A DNA stretch of 12,434 nt from Gammaproteobacteria bacterium UBA6968 (GTDB taxonomy: Bacteria > Pseudomonadota > Gammaproteobacteria > Pseudomonadales > Azotimanducaceae): NCBI GenBank assembly GCA_002450255.1, contig DJYW01000161.1:8181-20614 (forward strand), written 5' to 3'. The number at the start of each line of letters is the position of its first letter. Position 1 is the stretch's first letter. The position numbers and the translations under genes are program-made. Of the stretch, positions 1 to 7,108 are shown piece after piece. The notes under the pieces were generated by a model that saw only the letters and a list, made by a program, of their open reading frames with translations, was not told where the DNA came from and made no database searches.

Positions 1-24
1 TTTTTCCACACTGCTTTTTCCACA
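1..24. repeat. Two direct copies of TTTTTCCACA (DnaA-box-like)
   Basis: The 10-mer TTTTTCCACA occurs at 1-10 and again, identically, at 15-24. The last nine bases of each copy fit the relaxed DnaA-box consensus TTWTNCACA. The copies are 14 bp apart in the same orientation. Nothing else here identifies an origin, and the sequence to the left is outside the window. They could be DnaA-binding sites, part of a regulatory region, or chance in T-rich DNA. Confidence 0.35.
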
Positions 25-116
25 AAAGGGGCGGTCATTTAGCAACACAGTCCGCATCACCGACTAAACACCGGCGTGACGAATACCTAGGCTCGTAAGG
101 CCAGTGAGTCGCGCCG

Positions 117-145
117 TTGGCCTGAACAGGTTGAAAAGGTAAGAT
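117..145 (+). promoter_or_regulatory. Possible sigma70-type promoter of the PepSY/two-component operon
   Basis: TTGGCC (117-122) and TAAGAT (140-145) each match four of six consensus bases and are separated by 17 nt. They lie about 120 nt upstream of the PepSY start. The -35 overlaps the right arm of an inverted repeat, AGGCCA (98-103) / TGGCCT (118-123), and a second one follows: TGAACG (160-165) / CGTTCA (179-184). No clear PhoP-type direct repeat could be identified. The rest of 1-265 shows no gene I can support. The element is weak. Confidence 0.22.
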
Positions 146-265
146 ATACCCCCTCTAGTTGAACGGTGCTTCCTAGAGCGTTCACTAATCGGCACTGAGT
201 GTTGGTCAGTTAAAGACCCCGCAGCGTCGAACCGAGGCAACCCAAGTTTGTAGCAGGGACTAACT

Positions 266-643
266 ATGTGGCAAACCGTAACTCACATTTCTACAGCGTC
301 GCTCTCCATGCCCATCTGGCGTGTTTTGTTGGTAATGGTTTTGATTTGCAGCGTGTTCGGGACCGTACGAGCGGCCGAGGTGAGGCCCGAACCTGCGCGC
401 GGTCTCGTTAATCCCAAAGGATTCGCCCAGCAGAACGGCGTGACCTTACGTCAAGCCATACGCTTAGCGCAGCGCGATACGGGCGGCGAAGTCCTATCCG
501 CAGAGTCGATAGGCGAGTACGGTTCTTCCAGGTCAATGCAGGGCCTGCGCGGTCAAACGACGCATCGCGTGCGCCTGCTGCTGGACGGCGGCCGCGTTGT
601 AACCGTGGTCATTGATGGACAGGGGCGCGTCATACGCCGCTAG
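266..643 (+). CDS. Exported PepSY-domain protein
   Basis: A small exported protein (125 aa) with a signal peptide. A hydrophobic stretch at residues 17-33 ends at a V-R-A/A-E cleavage-like site near residue 36, so the mature part is probably periplasmic. Residues about 58-125 look like one PepSY domain: a helix beginning GVTLRQAIRLAQ, then strands ending in VVTVVIDGQGRVIRR. Single PepSY domains are commonly encoded beside PhoP/PhoQ-like sensor systems, and some act as periplasmic modulators; that role here is inference. The ATG at 266 was chosen because AGGGA lies six bases upstream. The next in-frame ATG (308) has no ribosome-binding site but would also leave a usable signal peptide. The response-regulator gene starts 72 nt downstream on the same strand, so an operon is likely. 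Function otherwise unknown. Confidence 0.82.
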   Translation: MWQTVTHISTASLSMPIWRVLLVMVLICSVFGTVRAAEVRPEPARGLVNPKGFAQQNGVTLRQAIRLAQRDTGGEVLSAESIGEYGSSRSMQGLRGQTTHRVRLLLDGGRVVTVVIDGQGRVIRR

Positions 644-715
644 TTCGGCTGTTATGTTGAACGCGCGAGCGAACCTTCGTTGCAAATTAGCCAGAGACGA
701 ATAAGAGGCGGATAG

Positions 716-1393
716 ATGCGTATTCTTGTGGTCGAAGACGAACCATTGTTGCGCTCACAGCTTGCCGGAGCGCTGCGCAGCAACGACTTTGTTGTCGATG
801 CAGCCGAAGACGGCGTAGAAGGGCGCTACTACGGCGAGGAGTATGGATACGATGCCGCAGTCATCGACCTGGGTCTACCCAAGCTTAGCGGCATTGAGTT
901 GATACAGATATTGCGACGCCAAGAAAGAAGATTTCCAATCCTGGTGCTAACCGCCCGCAGTCGTTGGCAGGACAAAGTAGAAGGCCTCGAGTCAGGCGCC
1001 GATGACTACCTCACCAAACCGTTTCAACTGGAAGAACTGTTAGCGCGTCTTAATGCACTCATTCGACGTGCCGCCGGACACGCCACGCCGGTGCTGAGCA
1101 ACGGTCCGGTGCGAATTGATACGTCGAAAAAAATAGCTTGGTTAGACGACGCGCAACTCGATCTGACATCGTTTGAATATCGGGTCCTCGAGTATCTTCT
1201 GCTTCATCACAGTCGCGTGGTCTCTAAGCTGGAATTGGTTGAGCATCTTTACGAGCAGGATTACGACCGAGACAGCAACGTAATCGAGGTTTTTGTTGGG
1301 CGCCTGCGTCGCAAACTTCGCCCGCATGACGTGATTAAAACAATCCGCGGACAGGGCTACCGATACATTGCTGAACAAAGCAGTGAGGGCTGA
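716..1393 (+). CDS. OmpR/PhoB-class response regulator, PhoP-like
   Basis: A cytoplasmic two-component response regulator of 225 aa, normal for the class. The receiver domain (about 1-115) has the acidic pocket E7/D8, phosphoacceptor D51 (in VIDLGLP), the switch residue T79 (LVLTAR) and K101 (LTKPF). The C-terminal winged-helix DNA-binding domain (about 125-220) includes the LTSFEYRVLEYLL helix, VSKLELVEHLY, the recognition-helix region SNVIEVFVGRLRRKL and the terminal hairpin TIRGQGYRYI. Phosphorylation presumably drives dimerisation and promoter binding. A clear AAGAGGCGG ribosome-binding site precedes the ATG. The downstream kinase gene overlaps its end, making that kinase the obvious cognate partner. 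Overall sequence style is PhoP/QseB-like. The inducing signal and regulon cannot be read from the window, so no gene symbol is assigned. Confidence 0.95.
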   Translation: MRILVVEDEPLLRSQLAGALRSNDFVVDAAEDGVEGRYYGEEYGYDAAVIDLGLPKLSGIELIQILRRQERRFPILVLTARSRWQDKVEGLESGADDYLTKPFQLEELLARLNALIRRAAGHATPVLSNGPVRIDTSKKIAWLDDAQLDLTSFEYRVLEYLLLHHSRVVSKLELVEHLYEQDYDRDSNVIEVFVGRLRRKLRPHDVIKTIRGQGYRYIAEQSSEG

Positions 1394-2738
1394 AAAACGC
1401 TCCATCCAACGTCGCTTGGTGGTGGTGACGTCGCTTACTCTGATCATCTTTTTGTCGCTAGCGGGCTGGGTGTTGGATCGAGCTTATCGAGCCAGCCTGT
1501 ACAGCGGTGCGGAAGAGCAACTTAAGCTGGTCGTGTACACGTTGATGGGTGCTGCCAGAGAAAGTCAGGGCCGTCTGGTGTTTGATCAACCTTTAGCCGA
1601 ACCCAGGTTCAGCCAGCCGGATTCAGGACTGTATGCGATGGTTCGCGACGAGGGGAATTCTTCGCTATGGGTCTCCCCGTCGGCGCTAATGAGTGACAAC
1701 GTGGTTAAGTCACTCCCGCCAAGTGAGATTGAGCCTGGTCGATTTGTTCTGCAGAAAGTGAGCACGCCGGAGCCACACCTGTATCTGAGCTATGCCGTCT
1801 TTTGGGAGGGGTTGAACGCCAAGCGTTTCGTCTTCAGTGCAGTGTCAGCCGAAGCGCCATTAATAGAAGCTGTAAACACATATCGAGTCCAGTTGGCTGC
1901 TGGCCTTGGTGTCTCCATTCTGGTTTTTATTCTGGGCCAGTGGGTCGCCTTGCGTTGGGGTTTGCGGCCGCTCTTTCGTATGCAGCGCGAGATCACTCAA
2001 ATGGAAGCGGGACACCGTGATCAGTTGAGCACCGACTATCCGGTGGAGCTGCAAGGTCTTGCCAATAATTTACACGGCTTTATTGCTCACGAAAAAAACC
2101 TGCGTGAGCGTTACCGGCAGTCTTTGGACAATTTCGCGCACAGTTTGAAAACGCCGTTAACGGCGATTCGCAATGCATTGGATGCCACAGGTCCGTCGCG
2201 CGACATAGTGGACGAACAGGTAGAGCGAATCAACGATGTCATTAAGCACCAATTGTCTGGCTACGGAGGCGTCAAGATGGGCGGCATTTCAATGCAGCGC
2301 ATCGACTTGGTTGCTTCGTTCAACCGAATTCGACGAGTGTTGGAAGTGGCTTATCCGGATATGACCATTGTCTACCTTGGTCCATCCCAGTGTGACGTGA
2401 CAGGCAGCCAGACGGATTGGATGGAAATACTCGGCAACCTTTTAGATAACGCCTGCAAATATGGTCGCAGTTGCGTGCGAGTCAGATTGCAAGGGTTAAC
2501 AGCCGCTGCGCCGGATCAATGGAGCTTTATCATCGAGGATGATGGCGACGGGATTCCAGTTGCGCAACGAGAAGAAGTACTTAATAGAGGTGAGCGTTTG
2601 GATACCCAGGTCGCTGGGCAGGGTATTGGTCTGGCTGTCGCCGCGACACTGTTGCGCGACCATCAAGTTGATCTGCATATCGAATCTAGCTTGTTGGGGG
2701 GCGCGAAGATCATCCTAACGTCGCCGGCAAAGTCTTAA
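1368..2738 (+). CDS. Membrane sensor histidine kinase, PhoQ-like
   Basis: An inner-membrane histidine kinase (456 aa from the TTG at 1368). Transmembrane helix 1 spans about residues 17-36, a periplasmic sensor about 38-172, helix 2 about 176-197, and a HAMP-like linker about 198-250. The dimerisation helix carries the phospho-accepting H258 in FAHSLKTPLTAIR, a form typical of the PhoQ-like family. The ATPase domain shows the N-box (LGNLLDNACKYG, N361), the G1 box (EDDGDGIP, about 390-396) and the G2 box (GQGIGLAV, about 417-424). The frame opens at 1335 with no ATG. TTG (1368) and GTG (1383) are the usable starts, neither with a strong ribosome-binding site. Both overlap the regulator's stop at 1391-1393, which suggests translational coupling. 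It should phosphorylate, and probably dephosphorylate, the adjacent regulator. Ligand unknown; the upstream PepSY protein is a candidate partner. Confidence 0.93.
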   Translation: MLNKAVRAEKRSIQRRLVVVTSLTLIIFLSLAGWVLDRAYRASLYSGAEEQLKLVVYTLMGAARESQGRLVFDQPLAEPRFSQPDSGLYAMVRDEGNSSLWVSPSALMSDNVVKSLPPSEIEPGRFVLQKVSTPEPHLYLSYAVFWEGLNAKRFVFSAVSAEAPLIEAVNTYRVQLAAGLGVSILVFILGQWVALRWGLRPLFRMQREITQMEAGHRDQLSTDYPVELQGLANNLHGFIAHEKNLRERYRQSLDNFAHSLKTPLTAIRNALDATGPSRDIVDEQVERINDVIKHQLSGYGGVKMGGISMQRIDLVASFNRIRRVLEVAYPDMTIVYLGPSQCDVTGSQTDWMEILGNLLDNACKYGRSCVRVRLQGLTAAAPDQWSFIIEDDGDGIPVAQREEVLNRGERLDTQVAGQGIGLAVAATLLRDHQVDLHIESSLLGGAKIILTSPAKS

Positions 2739-2763
2739 CTAAAATTCGATGCAATTTGCTTGA

Positions 2764-2811
2764 GTACAGCTGAGCGAACTCCGGCTGTTTCCAACTAGTG
2801 CTGCTCAGTAC
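2764..2811. terminator. Possible bidirectional terminator hairpin between convergent genes
   Basis: The 90-nt gap between the converging kinase and DUF349 genes contains two competing stem-loops. One pairs ACAGC (2766-2770) with GCTGT (2784-2788), with an inner GAG-CGAA-CTC hairpin, followed by TTT on the + strand. The other pairs GTAC (2764-2767) and TGAGC (2771-2775) with GCTCA and GTAC (2803-2811). Location favours a terminator, but the U-tracts are poor on both strands. Confidence 0.3.
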
Positions 2812-2828
2812 GTCTTAATTAGTCTCGC

Positions 2829-5585
2829 TTACTTAGTCCCGCTCAGGGTCAGCTTGACGGCAGTAAAAAAACGTTCTCGAAGCGGATTGTGAGCTCGGGT
2901 CTTCGGCCCAGTCATGCACCAACGCTTTATTAAAGTGTCGGTATCCTTGAGTTGATTGTGGCGTCTACCGGTATTCATCAGTTCGATTTGTAGGTTCATG
3001 CGCTCGCTCTGTTTGCTTTCAGGGCTGGCGATGTCCGCCGCAATTTCGGCTTCGAGTGTTAGCCGCTCGAGATCCTCATCCACCGAGCGCTCACTTTGTC
3101 TTACGGCAAATGCAGCGTGTGGAACTGCCCCACCGGTACCGTCCTCTTCTTGCTGGCTGACCTCAACATCCCAATTCAACCACTGGTCAATCTTGCTAAA
3201 GCGTTTTTCGGTTCGTTCTTTACTTTGGCGCGCGGCGATTTGTTGGGACAGATCTCGCAAACGGGCATGCTGTGCACCGGCGCGAGGTAGTTGTGCGGCG
3301 CGATCGCTCAGCTGAGCAACGCTGGTCTGCAGTTCGTTTATCGCGAGGGTTTCGAACTGCTCAAACATCTGATTGATTGCGGTGTCAATTTCCAGCTGTT
3401 CCGACTCCACTACGGCTCTTTCAGCAGACACGTCGGTTTTGCGCTTCGCAAAAACGGCGTCACAAGCGGCTCTAAACTCTTTCCACAGCCGTTGATTCAC
3501 GCCGTGGGGCGTATGCTGAATTGCTTGCCACTGCTCTTGCAGAGTTTTCACTTCGCTTGTTGCCGCATAGCTGTCGTCTTGCTTAGTGAGCGCTATTGCA
3601 GCCTCAACCAGGGCTTGTTTCGCACTAATGCTTGCCTCCCGAATCCCTTTGATATGTGAGTTAAGTTGCTCCTGTAGGTATTCGAATCGTTCTGCAACTG
3701 GGCGCAAAGCTTTACGGTCGCAGGGATGCAGGATTTGCCACTCCTTGCGTGCCTGGCGCATGATGGTGTCGGCAACTTTCAGGTCTAGACTTTGCCAATC
3801 GCTGTCGTCGCAGAAAGCCTGAAGTTGCTCGCAGAGGTTGATACGGCCCTGCAGGTTGCGCTCGCGGTCTTTAGCTTGTTCTTGAAAAGCGATTTTGCAA
3901 TGTGCAAACGCTTGTTCCGCTAACTCGTCAAAACGGGACTGTAGCGCAGCTTCGTCCTGACGTAACCTGCCTAAAGCATTCCATTCTTGGCGTAGCTGTT
4001 TGACGCGATCTGCCTGTGGTTTCGCCGCTAGAGGTTGGTCTGCTAGCGTTACAAGTTGTGCTAACAATTCGCCGCGTTTTGGCTGAGTAACAAAGTCCTG
4101 CCAATCAGTCAGCTGGCCGAGCTCCTGACTCAGTTGATTCAATGGTTTATCAAAGCGTCGGACGCCTTGGCGCTGCATCTTTCGCGCCTCACTAAGGCGT
4201 GTTAGAGCGGCTTTAAGTTGACCCTGATCGATGTTGCTGCGAATGTCTTTGATCGCTCTACCCATCTCTTGGTCCAGGTCCTGCAGCTGCTGCTCGAGTT
4301 TTGCGAGTTCGCTGTCAGTTCGCGAAAGTGCAGTTTCGGTCTGTCTCACAACTTCGGGAGCAGCAAATTGGTTTGGCCAGTTCAGTCGCTGCAGCGCAGC
4401 TCGCGCTCCTTTAGCCCAGGCGCTGCGTGATCGGATATCGTTGCTTAGCTTTGGCTTATCGCCTGACTCCGTCATCGCGGTTAGATCAGGCCATTTAATG
4501 GTCGCAAAGCGTTCATTCGCCTGAAGATAGTGGCGGTAGTCTTTCGCGGTCGCCTCAAAGACGGCGTGTTGCGCGGCACTTGGTGGAAACGTGTCAGCCG
4601 CGGCGAGCCAAGCATCAGTTAGTGCATCGCGCTCTTGGCTTACTGATGCGACGGGTTCTCCTGCACGCATTGCCTCGCCCAGAGCGGCGAAGCGTTCAGT
4701 TAATACAATGAACGGATCGTCGCTTGGCTTGGGTACGCTGAGGTCGACCCCGCTGAGTGGATCGGCGGTAAGATCTAACGGTTCTGTTGTGATGCCGAGG
4801 TTGACTAGTTGGTCCTGAACCGCGACTAAATTCGTAATCGCTTGGTCACGACGGTTTTTTAAAGCGATCAGCTTTTCCCGCTGAATGATAGTACTCGTTA
4901 GATTCGCAGGTGTTTCAGCGAGAGTTTTTGTAATGGTTGCATTGACATTTTGCACTAGCGTGGAGGACGACGCAAAATCAGCGCGGGCTTGTTTTAACGC
5001 TTCCAAGCTGCCGCGAGCATGGCGGTTGCAATTTTTGTCGCGGCCGCGGGATTTCTTTTCAAGCGCCGCCAAGCCGGCTTCAGTAACCAATACGCTGTGC
5101 TTCAATAAACGCTGACGAATCTCGCCCTTGGCTTTGATGGCTAAATCGGCAAGTTGATCGGCATCGCTGATGAATTCGGCAAGCATCAGAATCTCTTCTT
5201 CCCGGCACAGCGCAACCCGCGCCGCCAATACACTGTGATGTTTCTGCACCGGGTTGGGATCGCGAAGGTGGGTGAGCTGCGCAATGCGGCGAGCTGCCGC
5301 GTCGGTCAAAGCTGGATCGGCTAAGGCGCTTTCGAGAAAGGCCAGATCGTCCATAAGCGCAACGATTTGCAGACGATTCGCCAATTCCTCGCTAGCCGCA
5401 AAGGTACTGCGTAAAGCCGTTATAATCTCGTCTGAAAGGTTTTCCGGATGTTCACTGAGATCCGCAAGGGCGCGTGCCCGGGTTTCTGGTGCCGCGTCGG
5501 ACAGCTGTAGCAGCAGGGTTTTATGGCGTTTCTTACGGCTGTCAAACAGCTCGGAAAATAAATTGTTTAACGGCGAAGTAGCCAT
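2829..5585 (-). CDS. Large DUF349-repeat coiled-coil protein
   Basis: A 918-aa cytoplasmic protein with no signal peptide or membrane segment. The N-terminal third is alpha-helical and HEAT-like (about residues 20-200, several A/L-rich paired helices). A long charged, Q/E/L-rich coiled-coil portion follows. DUF349-type repeats are marked by a conserved tryptophan in the pattern (K/E)xW: LRQEWNALG (W535), ARKEWQILHP (W616) and LQEQWQAIQH (W686, followed by RLWKEFRAACDAVFAKR). A degenerate copy lies at the C-terminus (KRWCMTGP, W889, then LRERFFTAV). DUF349 proteins of this size are common in Gammaproteobacteria; I know of no firmly established biochemical role. The ATG is preceded by GGAAA. 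The CDGSH gene lies 65 nt upstream on the same strand, so co-transcription is plausible. The many open frames opposite it are shadows. Confidence 0.88.
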   Translation of the reverse strand: MATSPLNNLFSELFDSRKKRHKTLLLQLSDAAPETRARALADLSEHPENLSDEIITALRSTFAASEELANRLQIVALMDDLAFLESALADPALTDAAARRIAQLTHLRDPNPVQKHHSVLAARVALCREEEILMLAEFISDADQLADLAIKAKGEIRQRLLKHSVLVTEAGLAALEKKSRGRDKNCNRHARGSLEALKQARADFASSSTLVQNVNATITKTLAETPANLTSTIIQREKLIALKNRRDQAITNLVAVQDQLVNLGITTEPLDLTADPLSGVDLSVPKPSDDPFIVLTERFAALGEAMRAGEPVASVSQERDALTDAWLAAADTFPPSAAQHAVFEATAKDYRHYLQANERFATIKWPDLTAMTESGDKPKLSNDIRSRSAWAKGARAALQRLNWPNQFAAPEVVRQTETALSRTDSELAKLEQQLQDLDQEMGRAIKDIRSNIDQGQLKAALTRLSEARKMQRQGVRRFDKPLNQLSQELGQLTDWQDFVTQPKRGELLAQLVTLADQPLAAKPQADRVKQLRQEWNALGRLRQDEAALQSRFDELAEQAFAHCKIAFQEQAKDRERNLQGRINLCEQLQAFCDDSDWQSLDLKVADTIMRQARKEWQILHPCDRKALRPVAERFEYLQEQLNSHIKGIREASISAKQALVEAAIALTKQDDSYAATSEVKTLQEQWQAIQHTPHGVNQRLWKEFRAACDAVFAKRKTDVSAERAVVESEQLEIDTAINQMFEQFETLAINELQTSVAQLSDRAAQLPRAGAQHARLRDLSQQIAARQSKERTEKRFSKIDQWLNWDVEVSQQEEDGTGGAVPHAAFAVRQSERSVDEDLERLTLEAEIAADIASPESKQSERMNLQIELMNTGRRHNQLKDTDTLIKRWCMTGPKTRAHNPLRERFFTAVKLTLSGTK

Positions 5586-5646
5586 ACTGTTTCCAATTTG
5601 ACGCTATAGAGTCTGACGAATGTGCTGCTGTGCTGGACGTTAGTTT

Positions 5647-5662
5647 GCGCTTAGCTAAGCGC
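5647..5662. repeat. Perfect 16-bp palindrome overlapping the CDGSH stop codon
   Basis: GCGCTTAGCTAAGCGC (5647-5662) is its own reverse complement and contains the TAA stop (5651-5653, read on the - strand) of the CDGSH gene. As RNA it can form a six-pair stem with an AGCT loop at the exact 3' end of that reading frame. No U-tract follows on either strand, so it is not a standard terminator. It could protect or process mRNA between the two co-directional genes, or bind a dimeric protein. Confidence 0.5.
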
Positions 5663-5893
5663 GTTGTGGCTGCCGTCGCAAAGCGGTGACTTTTGGGTGT
5701 GCTTGCAGCCGCAAAAGTACATCGTGCGGTCGGCTTCAGCGGTATAGGTTTGTGGCGTGAAATCGGTGCCCTGATGCGAGCCGTCACAGAACGGCTGCTT
5801 CTCGCTCCGTCCACAGCTGCACCAGAAATATTTCTTTCCGGCGGTCACAGCAACGGCGTAAGGCGCCTTTTGGGGAATTTCTGGCTGGCTCAT
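5651..5893 (-). CDS. Double-CDGSH [2Fe-2S] iron-sulfur protein
   Basis: An 80-aa soluble protein with two complete CDGSH iron-sulfur motifs (pattern C-x-C-x2-S/T-x3-P-x-C-D-G-S-H). The first has ligands C25, C27, C36 and H40; the second has C61, C63, C72 and H76. Each should hold one redox-active [2Fe-2S] cluster with three-Cys/one-His coordination, as in mitoNEET-family proteins. There is no membrane anchor, so it is cytoplasmic, unlike mitoNEET itself. The duplicated-motif small form is typical of bacteria. Bacterial members are thought to act in electron transfer or cluster handling, but the partner is unknown. The start is secure: a strong AAGGAGA ribosome-binding site lies just upstream (5898-5904). 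A 12-bp palindrome sits 28-39 nt upstream of the start. The DUF349 gene follows 65 nt downstream. Confidence 0.95.
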   Translation of the reverse strand: MSQPEIPQKAPYAVAVTAGKKYFWCSCGRSEKQPFCDGSHQGTDFTPQTYTAEADRTMYFCGCKHTQKSPLCDGSHNALS

Positions 5894-5920
5894 GCGGTCT
5901 CCTTATTTTAATTGTGTAGT

Positions 5921-5932
5921 AAACGATCGTTT
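5921..5932. promoter_or_regulatory. 12-bp palindrome AAACGATCGTTT, candidate operator upstream of the CDGSH gene
   Basis: AAACGATCGTTT is a perfect palindrome, 28-39 nt upstream of the CDGSH start codon, where a repressor would overlap promoter or leader. Its AAAC-N4-GTTT form resembles the operator core described for TetR-family fatty-acid regulators such as Pseudomonas PsrA. The crotonase gene ends about 140 nt away. The assignment to any regulator is inference; no regulator gene of that family is in the window. Confidence 0.35.
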
Positions 5933-6070
5933 TTCAGGCGCTGACCAAGCGGCCTCGCGCGCCTCGTTACAGCCATCCGTGCAGCCGCTTTCGATTGGCG
6001 TCCTCGGAGACATTTTAAGCGGGTGTTGCGCCGCCACTTGGTGTTTTGCTGGACGTACCCTGTTATCTCG

Positions 6071-6928
6071 TTAAGAAAATTTGCGTTCATCCCACCACGG
6101 AAAGAACGCTGGCATATCGTTGCTGACTTCGCCCGGAAAATTTGCCGGGCGTTTTTCTAAAAATGACTCTACGCCTTCGCGGGCATCGGCTGAGCGACCA
6201 CGATGATACACGCCCCTGGAGTCAATTTTATGTGCTTCCATCGGATGGTCGGCATTCAGCATCTTCCACATCATATGACGCACTAAGGTCACAGAAACTG
6301 GCGAGGTATTATCGCGAATCTCCATTGCGATCTTGCGTGCTTCCACAAGCAGATCCTCGGGCTCCCAAACCGCCTTTATCAAACCGCCATCAAGCGCTTC
6401 TTGTGCCGGGAACACACGTCCGGAATAGCACCATTCGAGAGCCTGACTGATGCCAACGATTCGCGGCAGAAAGTAGCTAGAGCAGGCTTCGGGCACAATA
6501 CCGCGACGCGCAAAGACCAGGCCGAATTTGGCGGCACTGGAGGCGATGCGGATGTCCATGGCTAAGGTCATGGTTACACCCACACCCACCGCCGGACCGT
6601 TAATAGCGGCGATAATCGGTTTTTTTAGTTCGTATAAGCGTAGTGTCAGAACGCCTCCGCCATCGCGTCGCATGCCGGATTCGCGATCAGCGCGCGCATC
6701 GGAGTTGAAGGTATCGCCACCCTTGGATAAATCTGCGCCGGCACAAAAGCCGCGCCCCGCGCCCGTAACGATGATGGCTTTTACCGCGTCGTCTGCGTCG
6801 GCCCGATCGCAGGCGTCTACCAGTTCCTTCAACATGACATCATTAAACGCGTTCAACCGATCTGGTCGGTTTAGGGTAATGGTCAAAATGCCGTCTTCGA
6901 CATCGTAAAGAATTGTGCTGTAGTCCAT
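6071..6928 (-). CDS. Crotonase-fold enoyl-CoA hydratase/isomerase family protein
   Basis: A 285-aa cytoplasmic acyl-CoA enzyme of the crotonase superfamily. Visible features are NRPDRLNAFN (20-29), the CoA/oxyanion-hole motif GRGFCAGADL (58-67), the second oxyanion loop INGPAVGVGVTM (109-120), D125, and RRGIVPEACSSYFLPRIVG (141-159). The two glutamates of classical enoyl-CoA hydratase (rat E144 and E164) align by eye with T119 and F139. The only obvious acid is E147 in VPEACSS, the position used by delta3,delta2-enoyl-CoA isomerases of the ECI2/PaaG type. Isomerase or another crotonase reaction is therefore more likely than hydration. The frame stays open upstream to 7171, but ATG 6928 is chosen: it has GGGGA eight bases upstream and begins the conserved domain (MDYSTILYDVEDGILTITLNRP). 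It is divergent from the dehydrogenase pair, so a shared regulatory gap and pathway are likely. Confidence 0.9.
   Translation of the reverse strand: MDYSTILYDVEDGILTITLNRPDRLNAFNDVMLKELVDACDRADADDAVKAIIVTGAGRGFCAGADLSKGGDTFNSDARADRESGMRRDGGGVLTLRLYELKKPIIAAINGPAVGVGVTMTLAMDIRIASSAAKFGLVFARRGIVPEACSSYFLPRIVGISQALEWCYSGRVFPAQEALDGGLIKAVWEPEDLLVEARKIAMEIRDNTSPVSVTLVRHMMWKMLNADHPMEAHKIDSRGVYHRGRSADAREGVESFLEKRPANFPGEVSNDMPAFFPWWDERKFS
6130..6156 (+). terminator. Terminator-like hairpin plus T5, antisense inside the crotonase gene
   Basis: CGCCCGG (6130-6136) pairs perfectly with CCGGGCG (6145-6151) around an 8-nt loop, followed at once by five T on the + strand. This is the shape of an intrinsic terminator for + strand transcripts. 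It lies within the 3' end of the - strand crotonase coding region (encoding RPANFPG), and no + strand gene lies upstream nearby. It may stop antisense transcription or be a by-product of conserved codons. Confidence 0.35.
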
Positions 6929-6963
6929 AGTGATCCCCAGTTGATACCCCTTAAGATGGCGAT

Positions 6964-6985
6964 ATGTTGCCTGCCTCGGTAACAT
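6964..6985. promoter_or_regulatory. Imperfect inverted repeat in the divergent crotonase/dehydrogenase gap
   Basis: ATGTTGCC (6964-6971) and GGTAACAT (6978-6985) are inverted repeats, seven of eight pairs complementary, with a 6-bp spacer. They lie 36-57 nt upstream of the crotonase start and about 125 nt before the first dehydrogenase start. The position suits a shared operator for a dimeric regulator of both units. I could not pick convincing -35/-10 boxes in the 180-nt gap (6929-7108) on either strand. Confidence 0.3.
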
Positions 6986-7108
6986 TTTGCTACGTATGAA
7001 ATAGGCAAAAAATTGGTCGGCAAATCTAAGGACTAAATCGCAACATTGCTGGGTGTTCGTTGCTCGTTGCCCAGACCATATAGCGATGCAAACAGGCACT
7101 TTAATCGC

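Noticed and set aside
2956..5601. Multiple + strand frames opposite the DUF349 gene
   Set aside because: They are mirror frames of a long - strand coding sequence, rich in S, R, C and A, with no family features.
7038..7066. GCAAC / GTTGC inverted repeat near the dehydrogenase start as a second operator
   Set aside because: Five-base arms with a long spacer are expected by chance, and the repeat is weaker than the one at 6964-6985.
7046..7108. Upstream TTG start for the degenerate dehydrogenase
   Set aside because: Adds 21 residues without family character. ATG 7109 gives the usual N-terminus, although its own ribosome-binding site is weak, so the upstream start is only disfavoured.
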